Below are positions 14,618 to 20,590 of a stretch of DNA of 22,209 nucleotides, piece after piece. Source of the stretch: Aquificales bacterium (GTDB lineage Bacteria > Aquificota > Aquificia > Aquificales > QOAS01); contig JALVTI010000139.1 of the NCBI GenBank assembly GCA_027035985.1, positions 1 to 22,209 on the forward strand. The letters are read 5' to 3'. How positions within the stretch are numbered: the first letter of the stretch is position 1; every line of letters begins with the position of its first letter. The notes below the pieces were generated by a model. It was not told where the DNA came from. It searched no databases and worked only from the letters and a program-made list of their open reading frames with translations. Both the position numbers and the translations under genes were made by a program.

Positions 14618-15199
14618 ATGGCGGACACCGTAGGAAGGGAAGAGGGACTCAAAGTTGTAACCGCCCCCAAGTTTAGAAAACTCCCGAAGGGCAAGGTTAG
14701 AAAACATATAATCGACCTACTCGTTCAAAACGAGCACGGCGTTCTCTCGAGGATAGTCACCCTGATAGCGGGAAAGGGTTACAACATCGAGAGTCTGTCG
14801 GTTGGGGAAACCCACGAAAAGGGACTTTCGCGTATGACGATAGTGGTCGAAGGCGACGAGCACGTAATAGAGCAGGTGGTAAAGCAGCTCCGACGTCTGA
14901 TAAATACCATTAAGGTTAGAGACTTAACCGACCTACCCCACATAGAGAGGGAACTGCTCCTCATAAAGGTAAACCTCGGAAACCAGAGGGCTAAGGAAGA
15001 GGTCTACCGCCTGGTTCAGATATTTGGCGCGAAAATTGTCGACGTGTCGCACAGCAGCTACACCATCGAGCTGACCGCCGACGAGGATACGGTCAACAAC
15101 TTTATAGAGATGGTTAAACCCTTCGGGATAAAGGAGATGATAAGAACGGGAAAGGTGGCTCTAAAGAGAGACCTACCCCACCACAGGGAGGAGGAATAA
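14618..15199 (+). CDS. ilvN: Acetolactate synthase small (regulatory) subunit
   Basis: The regulatory subunit of acetohydroxyacid synthase, which binds valine for feedback control and activates the large subunit in branched-chain amino acid synthesis. The N-terminal ACT domain begins at IIDLLVQNEHGVLSRIVTL and contains GKGYNIESLSVG; the C-terminal domain includes LLLIKV and the GAKIVDVSHSSYTIELTA segment. At 193 residues it is longer than the usual 160-170 because of about 25 extra N-terminal residues rich in Lys/Arg. An internal start is possible but not indicated. No large subunit gene (ilvB) is adjacent. A secreted unknown follows after 10 nt. Confidence 0.94.
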   Translation: MADTVGREEGLKVVTAPKFRKLPKGKVRKHIIDLLVQNEHGVLSRIVTLIAGKGYNIESLSVGETHEKGLSRMTIVVEGDEHVIEQVVKQLRRLINTIKVRDLTDLPHIERELLLIKVNLGNQRAKEEVYRLVQIFGAKIVDVSHSSYTIELTADEDTVNNFIEMVKPFGIKEMIRTGKVALKRDLPHHREEE

Positions 15200-15209
15200 T
15201 TTCCCTTCC

Positions 15210-15710
15210 ATGAAGTGGCTTCTTTCTCTTGTTCCCCTTCTCCTCTTCGGGGAGGGGCTAAACCTTCCGAAACCCTACTTGGGACTTATAGAAAAGATTC
15301 TTCCCCCCCATACGGAGGTTTCCATAAACTTTTATGGGGACACCTTGCGGGGGGTAATAAAGGAATACACCCACGACGGGTATATAAGGATAGACCTCTC
15401 GGGGGACGACTTTATCTCCTTCTACGACGGGTTGTATCAAACCTTTTTGGGAAAACAACCTCAAAAGGTCTCCCTAACCGTTTACGTTAAGGGTGAGAAA
15501 CTTCCCTACAACCCCTTTTTCCAACTTTGGGATAGGACAAACGGGGTGAGGATATTGAAATTTTCCCGCCTGCAACCGGGATGCAAGCCGCCGGTGGTAA
15601 AGATAGAGGCAGAGGGTATCGCCGGCGCAAAGGTCTGGACAACCTTTGAGGAGATAAAGAGGAAACTCTTCGAGGGAGGGTTTAAATATCCCGCCTATTA
15701 CTGTTATTAA
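15210..15710 (+). CDS. Exported protein of unknown function
   Basis: I do not recognise this 166-residue protein. It starts with a signal peptide (MKWLLSLVPLLLFGEG), so it should be periplasmic or outer-membrane attached; no lipobox Cys is seen. The mature part looks beta-rich, with short alternating segments such as EVSINFYGDTLRGVIKEY and GYIRIDLSGDD, and holds two cysteines (in PGCKPP and the C-terminal YYCY) that could form a disulfide. The C-terminal VKIEAEGIAGAKVW stretch may be a beta strand region of a heat-stable chaperone or flagellar P-ring-type accessory fold (FlgA-like), but that is speculation. It lies 10 nt downstream of ilvN on the same strand and so is probably co-transcribed. 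Its stop overlaps the -1-frame end of dnaX. Confidence 0.7.
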   Translation: MKWLLSLVPLLLFGEGLNLPKPYLGLIEKILPPHTEVSINFYGDTLRGVIKEYTHDGYIRIDLSGDDFISFYDGLYQTFLGKQPQKVSLTVYVKGEKLPYNPFFQLWDRTNGVRILKFSRLQPGCKPPVVKIEAEGIAGAKVWTTFEEIKRKLFEGGFKYPAYYCY

Positions 15711-15805
15711 ATTTTTTTCCTCCTCTCGTAGCGGGCGACCACCTTCCCGTCGAAGTATTCCAAAATCTTCAAAACAGATAGCGGGTATTTTTTAGCTTTT
15801 TGAAC
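15707..15805 (-). other. dnaX: -1-frame C-terminal tail of dnaX
   Basis: If the ribosome or polymerase slips by one base at the A-runs, reading continues for 32 codons (27 after the second slip site) to a TAA at 15709-15707. The tail contains YPLSVLKILEYFDGKVVARY, which matches the usual DnaX ending pattern (hydrophobic helix, then F-D/G-G-K/E-V-V). The zero-frame alternative, FKKLKNTRYLF, matches nothing I know. The fused product would be 597 residues instead of 576. The tail overlaps the end of the convergent exported-protein gene by 4 nt. Confidence 0.65.
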
Positions 15806-17499
15806 TTTTTTTCGGAAGGTTTCACCTCCTCTATTACCTCAAAGGTCGCGTATTTGCCATAATACTTTTGCAGTTTCTCGAAATCCTCGGGGAAACTCTT
15901 CGCAAACGAGGAGGGAACCTTTACCTTCAAACCCTCGGGGGTTTCCTCTATATACTTGGCGAGGAGACCCACAAAGGGTTTTTCCACTATCCCGTCCTTT
16001 ACGAGTCGGTTAACAAACCACTCCTTTGTGAGTTTGGGTTTTCTTTCCCCACTTGCGGTGAGTTCTGCCTTTTGGATTTCTTCCTTTTGAGGAGTTTCCA
16101 CCTTTTTGCCTACTGTAGTGGTTTCAACCTTTTGGGTTTCCCCTTTTTGGGAACCCTCTAACCTTTCACCCTTTGCTGGATAGCTTTCCTTTTTAACCTC
16201 TTGGAGTGTTTCTCCTTTCACCCCTTCGGGGGAGTCGCTTTTTTCAACCCCTTGGGGTGAGGGGTTTAATTCCTCACCTTTGGGGGTGGAAACCGATTTA
16301 TCTCCCCCGTAGGGTGTCCGAACCTTTTCCCCCGCTTTGGGGGCGGATTTTTCACCGACACCTTTGGAGGTCTGACCTTCACCCCCCGCCTTGGGGGTTA
16401 AGCCGTATTTAGCCAACTTTAGGAGTTCGCCGAGCGGAATAATCTCCTTCAGGAGGTCGGTCTTCAAAACCGTCAGTTGGAAAACCCTAAGGGGTTCCTT
16501 AAACTTAGCCTCCGAAAGGGCTTTGTTGGTTATCTGCTCCAGGTAGAGGAGTTTTTCGAGCGGTTCCCGCGCGAGGTCTTCAAATATCCCACCCTCTCGG
16601 CGGTTTAGCTTTTTGTTCAGGAGAGCCTCGAAGAGTATCGAATGAACTTCCTCCCAAAAGCGGGTTAGGTTGTAGCCTTCCTCCTCCAACTTTTGGAGTT
16701 CGTTAATGCAGTATTCGATATTTCCCGCCGAGAGGTTTTTAACGAATTCCTCCACCCTCGCGCGGGAGACTATACCGAGGAATTCCCTAACCTTTTCGGC
16801 TGTAATATCGTTGTCGCAGTATATCGCGGCTTGGTCGAGTATGGAGGCGGCGTCCCGCATACAGCCCTCGCTCGCTTCGGCTATAACCTTAAGCGCCTCC
16901 TCGGTGTATTTGATGCCCTCCTTCTCACAAATCTTTTTGAGCTGGGAAACGATTTCACCTTCTGGGAGTTTTCTAAAGATGATACGCTGACAGCGGGATT
17001 GAATTGTGGGAATTATCTTGTCCAGCTCGGTGGTGCAGAGGACAAAGACCGTTCTCGGCGGTGGTTCCTCGAGGGTCTTCAGGAGGGCGTTGAACGCCTC
17101 TTTCGTGAGCATATGCGCCTCGTCGATTATGTAGACCTTGTATTTCCCCTTAATGGGGGCGTAGGCTACACTCTCCTTCAGTTGCCGTATATCGTCTATT
17201 CCCCTGTTGGAGGCGGCGTCTATCTCGATTAGGTCGGGGAAATTGCCCTTGGCTATAGCCTTGCAGTTTTCGCACTCGCCGCACGGCTCCCCGTTTTGGG
17301 GATTTTCGCAGTTTAGAGCCTTCGCCAATATGCGGGCTATCGTCGTTTTACCCACACCGCGGGGTCCCGCAAATATGTAGGCGTGGGCTACCCTACCACT
17401 CTTTATCGCGTTTTGGAGGGTTCTAACAGCCCCCTCCTGACCGACCACCTCGCGGAAAAACTGCGGTCTGTATTTTCTGGCAAACGGGATATAGGTCAT
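15769..17499 (-). CDS. dnaX: DNA polymerase III subunit gamma/tau, zero-frame product
   Basis: The clamp-loader ATPase that opens the sliding clamp and organises the replisome. The N-terminal AAA+ module is intact: Walker A GPRGVGKT (45-52), four zinc cysteines (64, 73, 76, 79), Walker B with DEAHML (126-131), sensor 1 around CTTELDKIIP, and SRCQRIIFR. A collar domain follows to about residue 365. Residues about 375-495 form a low-complexity Gly/Pro/Lys/Glu linker of degenerate 9-residue repeats, and a small folded C-terminal domain follows (LTKEWFVNRLVKDGIVEKPF onward). The zero frame ends at TGA 15771-15769 with a non-conserved FKKLKNTRYLF end, while the -1 frame carries the expected tail (see 15707-15805). 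No Shine-Dalgarno; an AT-rich run stands directly before the ATG. A HemX-like gene lies 56 bp upstream on the same strand. Confidence 0.95.
   Translation of the reverse strand: MTYIPFARKYRPQFFREVVGQEGAVRTLQNAIKSGRVAHAYIFAGPRGVGKTTIARILAKALNCENPQNGEPCGECENCKAIAKGNFPDLIEIDAASNRGIDDIRQLKESVAYAPIKGKYKVYIIDEAHMLTKEAFNALLKTLEEPPPRTVFVLCTTELDKIIPTIQSRCQRIIFRKLPEGEIVSQLKKICEKEGIKYTEEALKVIAEASEGCMRDAASILDQAAIYCDNDITAEKVREFLGIVSRARVEEFVKNLSAGNIEYCINELQKLEEEGYNLTRFWEEVHSILFEALLNKKLNRREGGIFEDLAREPLEKLLYLEQITNKALSEAKFKEPLRVFQLTVLKTDLLKEIIPLGELLKLAKYGLTPKAGGEGQTSKGVGEKSAPKAGEKVRTPYGGDKSVSTPKGEELNPSPQGVEKSDSPEGVKGETLQEVKKESYPAKGERLEGSQKGETQKVETTTVGKKVETPQKEEIQKAELTASGERKPKLTKEWFVNRLVKDGIVEKPFVGLLAKYIEETPEGLKVKVPSSFAKSFPEDFEKLQKYYGKYATFEVIEEVKPSEKKFKKLKNTRYLF
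15787..15830 (-). promoter_or_regulatory. Candidate -1 frameshift element in dnaX
   Basis: Reading along the minus strand: an internal Shine-Dalgarno AGGAGGT (15830-15824), then 12 nt, then the slippery heptamer A AAA AAG in zero-frame phase (15811-15805, within a run of seven A), then a second heptamer A AAA AAT (15793-15787, within six A). A weak 6-bp stem (15772-15767 with 15755-15750) lies 14 nt further on. The first heptamer and the upstream Shine-Dalgarno match the signals of E. coli dnaX. A fixed one-base loss in either A-run would look the same in the DNA. Confidence 0.5.
16220..16400. repeat. Degenerate ~27-bp tandem repeat with C-run/G-run palindromes in the dnaX linker
   Basis: Seven small palindromes follow one another at 26-29 bp spacing, starting near 16220, 16248, 16277, 16304, 16330, 16358 and 16384. 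Each has the form of a run of C, a short AT-rich or CG loop and a run of G, such as CCCCTTCGGGGG or CCCCGCTTTGGGGGCG. In the protein they give a 9-residue motif of the type TPKG/APKAGEK/SPEGVKGE. The spacing is a multiple of nine codon bases, as expected for in-frame minisatellite growth. Confidence 0.65.
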
Positions 17500-17524
17500 C
17501 GTTTAAAAATAAATTCCTACCATA

Positions 17525-17537
17525 CCCCCGAAGGGGG
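17525..17537. repeat. Small palindrome between the HemX-like gene and dnaX
   Basis: CCCCC, loop GAA, GGGGG. It lies between the stop of the HemX-like gene and the start of dnaX. No T-run follows on the minus strand, so an efficient intrinsic terminator is unlikely; it may be an attenuator or one more copy of the dispersed palindrome. Confidence 0.45.
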
Positions 17538-17555
17538 ATAGGGGTTAATAAAAAC

Positions 17556-18308
17556 TTAAAAGCCGTGGCGGGTAAAGGTTAGCGCCAAAACCAGGGCAAA
17601 GGCGCCAACCAGGTTTAGCACCGCAAACCACCGCCTCACCCAAACGACGCCAAACCTATCGAGGTGAAAGAGAAGCCAATAGTAAAACCACAGTAGGAGG
17701 GTCGAAACTATTCTCCCGTCCCACCTAAAGGTTTGAAATTTGAGCTTCAACCAGATGAGGCTGATTATCAGCTCCATAGTCAGAAAGAGGAAGCCGAAGA
17801 AAAAGAAGCTCCTCTCAAGTTTTGCCAAGAGGTGAACCGGAACTCCGAGGGGTAGGGTTAATTCACCCCTTTTAAGTTTCCTTTCGGCGGAGAACCTCAA
17901 AAGAGAAAAGATTGCCGATAGCACCAAAAGGGTAAATGTGAAGGTGGAAACCATAACGTGGAGGAGGACAAACCTATCCCTCCACTCGAAGGAACCGACC
18001 TTCAGACCCAAAAGGGAAAACAGAAAGGCGATAGAAGCCACCACGGGGGCGACCTTTACCGCATTCCACCTCCTAAAGCGGAGTAAAACGAAGTAAAAAA
18101 TACCCACGGCGGTGGAACCGAGTATTTGAAAGATACTTAACGAGGGACTTTTCTCAAATAGTGAAGCCCCCAATTCGAGGAGAAAGACTGTAAAACCCAC
18201 CCCCAAAAAGGTGAGACCGAGTTTTTTGAAAACCTCGCGGTGGGGCTTGTATATCCACCACCACAGGAGGAGCGCCGATATCAGATAGAACCCGAATTCG
18301 AAATTCAT
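17556..18308 (-). CDS. HemX/CcsA-like cytochrome c assembly membrane protein
   Basis: A 250-residue protein with about eight membrane helices, of the CcsA/HemX (CcmC/F-related) family that handles heme for c-type cytochromes or tunes heme synthesis. Two His that could bind heme sit at FVLLHVMVS and at the C-terminal FTRHGF. The region FRWDGRIVSTLLLWFYYW corresponds to the family's tryptophan-rich W-x-W-D-P-K-E segment but is degenerate (no WGxxWxWD), which favours the HemX side over true CcsA. HemX genes often precede hemA; here the neighbours are an unknown gene 9 nt upstream and dnaX downstream. Its ATG is in frame with the TAG stop of the upstream gene. Confidence 0.75.
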   Translation of the reverse strand: MNFEFGFYLISALLLWWWIYKPHREVFKKLGLTFLGVGFTVFLLELGASLFEKSPSLSIFQILGSTAVGIFYFVLLRFRRWNAVKVAPVVASIAFLFSLLGLKVGSFEWRDRFVLLHVMVSTFTFTLLVLSAIFSLLRFSAERKLKRGELTLPLGVPVHLLAKLERSFFFFGFLFLTMELIISLIWLKLKFQTFRWDGRIVSTLLLWFYYWLLFHLDRFGVVWVRRWFAVLNLVGAFALVLALTFTRHGF

Positions 18309-18317
18309 CGCCCTTTC

Positions 18318-18683
18318 CTATGCGAGTTCCAATTTCTTCAGGAGTTCCCTAACCTGGGATAGGTTGTAATCGACCTTTTCGGGGTTTTCGAACTTTATTT
18401 CGTATAGGTTCGCTCCAGGGTCTATGCTCTGTATTTCCCTCCTAAAGAGGTCTTTGACCGTGTAGTCGAATACCTTTAGAGCCCGCTCCTCGTTGAACTC
18501 CTTTTTATCCAGCTTTAGGAGGTTTTTGTTTTCATCCCCCGTCTCGAGGCTTTTGGTTAAAAACAAAGCCTTAAAGAAATCCTCCCCTTCGGGTTTGTAT
18601 ATGAGAATTAACGAATAACTTTCGTCGGAAGTAAATGGTATCAAATAGACCGCGTAGAGTTTCTCGATATTTTCCCCAACCAT
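18318..18683 (-). CDS. Protein of unknown function, 121 residues
   Basis: Not recognised. A soluble, charged protein without signal peptide or membrane helix. The first half looks like antiparallel strands (IEKLYAVYLIPF, SYSLILIYKPEG, FKALFLTKSL), followed by a helix (EERALKVFDYTVKDLFRREI), one more strand (LYEIKFE) and a final helix (LSQVRELLKKLELA). It ends in TAG and is followed 9 nt later by the HemX-like ATG, so the two are surely one transcript. The ATG at 18683 has a TATAAC hexamer ending 7 nt upstream and no Shine-Dalgarno, suggesting a leaderless message. Confidence 0.7.
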   Translation of the reverse strand: MVGENIEKLYAVYLIPFTSDESYSLILIYKPEGEDFFKALFLTKSLETGDENKNLLKLDKKEFNEERALKVFDYTVKDLFRREIQSIDPGANLYEIKFENPEKVDYNLSQVRELLKKLELA

Positions 18684-18704
18684 GGCGGTAGTTATATAAA
18701 CTTA
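18684..18704. promoter_or_regulatory. 21-bp divergent start region
   Basis: Only 21 bp separate the ATG of the minus-strand unknown gene (18683) from the ATG of the plus-strand mazE-like frame (18705). The segment is GGCGGTAG followed by TTATATAAACTTA, whose AT core can serve as a -10 box in both directions (TATAAC on minus, TATAAA on plus). Any -35 elements would lie inside the opposite coding regions. Confidence 0.45.
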
Positions 18705-18917
18705 ATGGAACAAACCTTTAGGAGGGAAGGGGAAGTTTATTTCAGAACCTACCAAGGGAGTTATTTGAATCCCACTCCACAAGTTGTAAGAACTAACGTT
18801 AAAGGCGCAAAGATAGTCTTCAAAAAAGACCTTTCTGAACTTTTGGAACGAATAACTCCCGAAAATCTCCACGGCGAAGTAGATTGGGGAAAGCAGGAAG
18901 GTAATGAAATATGGTAA
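18705..18917 (+). CDS. MazE-like antitoxin, N-terminus diverged
   Basis: The C-terminal half, LSELLERITPENLHGEVDWG, is the typical toxin-binding tail of MazE/PemI antitoxins, and the frame ends one base before a MazF-like region. The first 35 residues do not show the usual KWGNSLGVRIPK AbrB-type strand; only a VVRTNVKGAKIVFKKD strand pair survives. The DNA-binding domain is therefore probably degraded or replaced, and the 70-residue product may no longer bind its operator. The start ATG at 18705 has no Shine-Dalgarno. The next gene (MazF) is clearly dead, so this is best read as a decaying module. Confidence 0.6.
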   Translation: MEQTFRREGEVYFRTYQGSYLNPTPQVVRTNVKGAKIVFKKDLSELLERITPENLHGEVDWGKQEGNEIW

Positions 18918-19215
18918 TTCTATCCTCTATAGGGGCGACTTAATTTAGTTTGATTTCTTCCCTCAAAGCGGACGCGAACAGGCTGGAAGGAGACCCGCCA
19001 TATGTCTGTCCCCAAGGGATTATAATGCCAAAACGGGTTTGGGAATATTCTGCCCTATAACTTCGAAAGAGAAAGGTTATCCATTCGAGGTTAAAATTCC
19101 CGAGGGATTACCCGTTAAGGGTGTAATATTGGCGGACCAAGTGAGGAATTTATGGAAAGCCCGTCAAGCGGAGTTTATAGCAAAAGCACCCCGGGAGGTA
19201 TTGGAAAAAACTTGA
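18911..19215 (+). pseudogene. MazF-type toxin ribonuclease, disrupted
   Basis: MazF cleaves mRNA at short motifs. The plus-strand frame ending in TGA 19213-19215 reads as a near-complete MazF: RGDLI, stop, FDFFPQSGREQAGRRPA, then NAKTGLGIFCPITSKEKG, YPFEVKIPEGLPVKGVILAD and RQAEFIAKAP. Three lesions are visible. The ATG at 18911 (overlapping the antitoxin stop) is one base out of frame with RGD. The conserved Trp codon of RGDxxW is TAG (18946-18948). The usual NLDWKAR is NLWKAR, missing one residue. No active toxin can be made without recoding. Confidence 0.85.
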
Positions 19216-19237
19216 AACTCCTCCGTTTGTTACTGTT

Positions 19238-19654
19238 TTAATCGTTTCCTTTGCGGGGAACCTTGATTAGATAAAACACCCCGAAAGTGGCTATAAATAT
19301 GTCAACCACATTTAGGAGCATCGATATACCGTGCCAAACCTTGAACGCCGAGGGGTTTGAATGTTTTAATTCCTCCGCAAGGGGAAGAATATAAAACTCC
19401 TGAAAGGCGGCAATTAAAGTCCCCACCAATAGAAGGTAGGCGACCTTTTTATACCCACCTTTGAGGGTGAGAAGGGCAGACAGACCCAAAAGGGTGGTGG
19501 CGGAACCGAAATAGAGGGGGAATATTTTCGCAACCACCTCGCCAGCTGAGGATTTATCCAAAACCGAAAAGAGGATAGGGGCGACTACAAAACTGAAAAA
19601 GGTAGAAAATCCGAGATAAAATCCCAAAAGGGCAACGGTGAATCTTTCCAGCAT
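19238..19654 (-). CDS. DUF4149 (TMEM205-like) membrane protein
   Basis: A four-helix membrane protein of the DUF4149 family. The first helix (FTVALLGFYLGFSTFFSFVVAP) ends with the F-VAP-LF motif typical of the group; further helices are at LYFGSATTLLGLSALL, VAYLLLVGTLIAAF and LLNVVDIFIATFGVFYLI. Function is unknown. I start it at the ATG at 19654 (MLERFTV), giving 138 residues and leaving 14 bp after the upstream cas gene; a frame extending to 19705 would overlap that gene by 37 nt without adding family-like sequence. GC content resembles the core genome, so the boundary with the AT-rich cas operon falls close to 19670. Confidence 0.8.
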   Translation of the reverse strand: MLERFTVALLGFYLGFSTFFSFVVAPILFSVLDKSSAGEVVAKIFPLYFGSATTLLGLSALLTLKGGYKKVAYLLLVGTLIAAFQEFYILPLAEELKHSNPSAFKVWHGISMLLNVVDIFIATFGVFYLIKVPRKGND

Positions 19655-19668
19655 TTGGGGGGTAATAT

Positions 19669-20589
19669 TTAACCGAATTTCCCACACCGAAGATAGAGAT
19701 TGCACGTATTTACAGGTTTTATCTTAGACCCTACCCACGCGTAAATTCCGGTACAATCCTTTTCTACCTGTGGAATATTTTTATTAAAATTCAGCTTAAC
19801 TAAAAGCCTCAGCTCTCCCCGCTCTATTTCCTTTAGGCAATTAACGGACAAAAAATTCTTTAGGGTAATCTTTTCATCTTCCCGAAATTTCCCCTCCGGG
19901 GTTAAATTCCAATCTTTTAAAGTCTCTTCAAGCTTGCTCCCTTCTAGAGGAAGAACTTCTTCCAATATTAGTTCCCCAAAGCCATACCTAACATCACCAC
20001 CTATCCAAACTTTCAAACCTTTTTTGAGGAAATTTTCATATTTGTCCTTTTCGGAAATACCTATTAAGCCAATCCAGTATAAGGTAAATTTTTCCCTTAG
20101 GAACTTTTCAACGGATTCTAATTTTTTTCTACTTTCCTTATCCGTAGGATGCTTTTTTAAAGCCTTTAAATTTTCTGCTATAGGTAAAGGCGATATATAT
20201 TCGAACTCGTAAAGGCGTTCATCTTTAGCTTTTCTAGAGATGGGTTCTATAGAAGTTCTAAAATCCGCAAAGGTAAAAAGGAATCTAAATTCTCTTTCGG
20301 AAAAATCTCCCAGGTGAAATTCCCCATCTTTGTAATTGGGTTCAAGGATTTTTTTTCTATCAAAGGAAGGAAAGAAGTTTGTAATCTTTTCAAAAGATTT
20401 TTTTATTTCCTCAACCTTATATTCGTTTCTAATTTCATTTAATTCCATATAACGTTTAACCAAAGCTCCCCAAATAACTTGACCAGGAATGAAGATTTCC
20501 GTTTGATTTACAACCCCCCAGCGGAAGTTGCCTATATGGATAGGCGAAAGTTGTTTGAAAATTAATTTATACCACTTTAGGGTAGGCAT
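19669..20589 (-). CDS. Type III CRISPR RAMP-superfamily protein, subtype position unassigned
   Basis: A 306-residue RAMP (Cas5/6/7-like) protein, presumably a subunit of a type III interference complex. Evidence: the opening KLIFKQLSPIHIGN strand and turn, the IPGQVIWGALVKRY segment in place of the usual IPGSSLKGALR, and the glycine-rich loop WIGGDVRYGFGEL near residue 195-210. It takes the place of Cmr6 or Cmr1 after the Cmr5-like gene, but it lacks clear diagnostic motifs for either; a Csx10-like identity is also possible. Two cysteines near the C-terminus (CNLYLRCGKFG) are unusual. The ATG at 20589 is one nt after the Cmr5-like stop, so translation is coupled. Strongly AT-rich. Confidence 0.7.
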   Translation of the reverse strand: MPTLKWYKLIFKQLSPIHIGNFRWGVVNQTEIFIPGQVIWGALVKRYMELNEIRNEYKVEEIKKSFEKITNFFPSFDRKKILEPNYKDGEFHLGDFSEREFRFLFTFADFRTSIEPISRKAKDERLYEFEYISPLPIAENLKALKKHPTDKESRKKLESVEKFLREKFTLYWIGLIGISEKDKYENFLKKGLKVWIGGDVRYGFGELILEEVLPLEGSKLEETLKDWNLTPEGKFREDEKITLKNFLSVNCLKEIERGELRLLVKLNFNKNIPQVEKDCTGIYAWVGSKIKPVNTCNLYLRCGKFG

Positions 20590-20590
20590 T

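Noticed and set aside
16206..16412. Plus-strand frame with repeated PLRG/PLWG-like motifs
   Set aside because: It is the antisense reading of the dnaX linker repeats; the motif comes from the C-run/G-run palindromes.
16693..17232. Long plus-strand frame opposite dnaX
   Set aside because: It lies opposite the conserved AAA+ region and its sequence resembles no protein family; a codon-bias shadow.
17525..17537. CCCCC-GAA-GGGGG as an intrinsic terminator
   Set aside because: No T-run follows the stem on the minus strand, so terminator function is not supported; listed as a palindrome instead.
19655..19705. Earlier start at 19705 for the DUF4149 gene
   Set aside because: The extra residues overlap the cas gene end and are not membrane-protein-like; ATG 19654 gives a normal family N-terminus.
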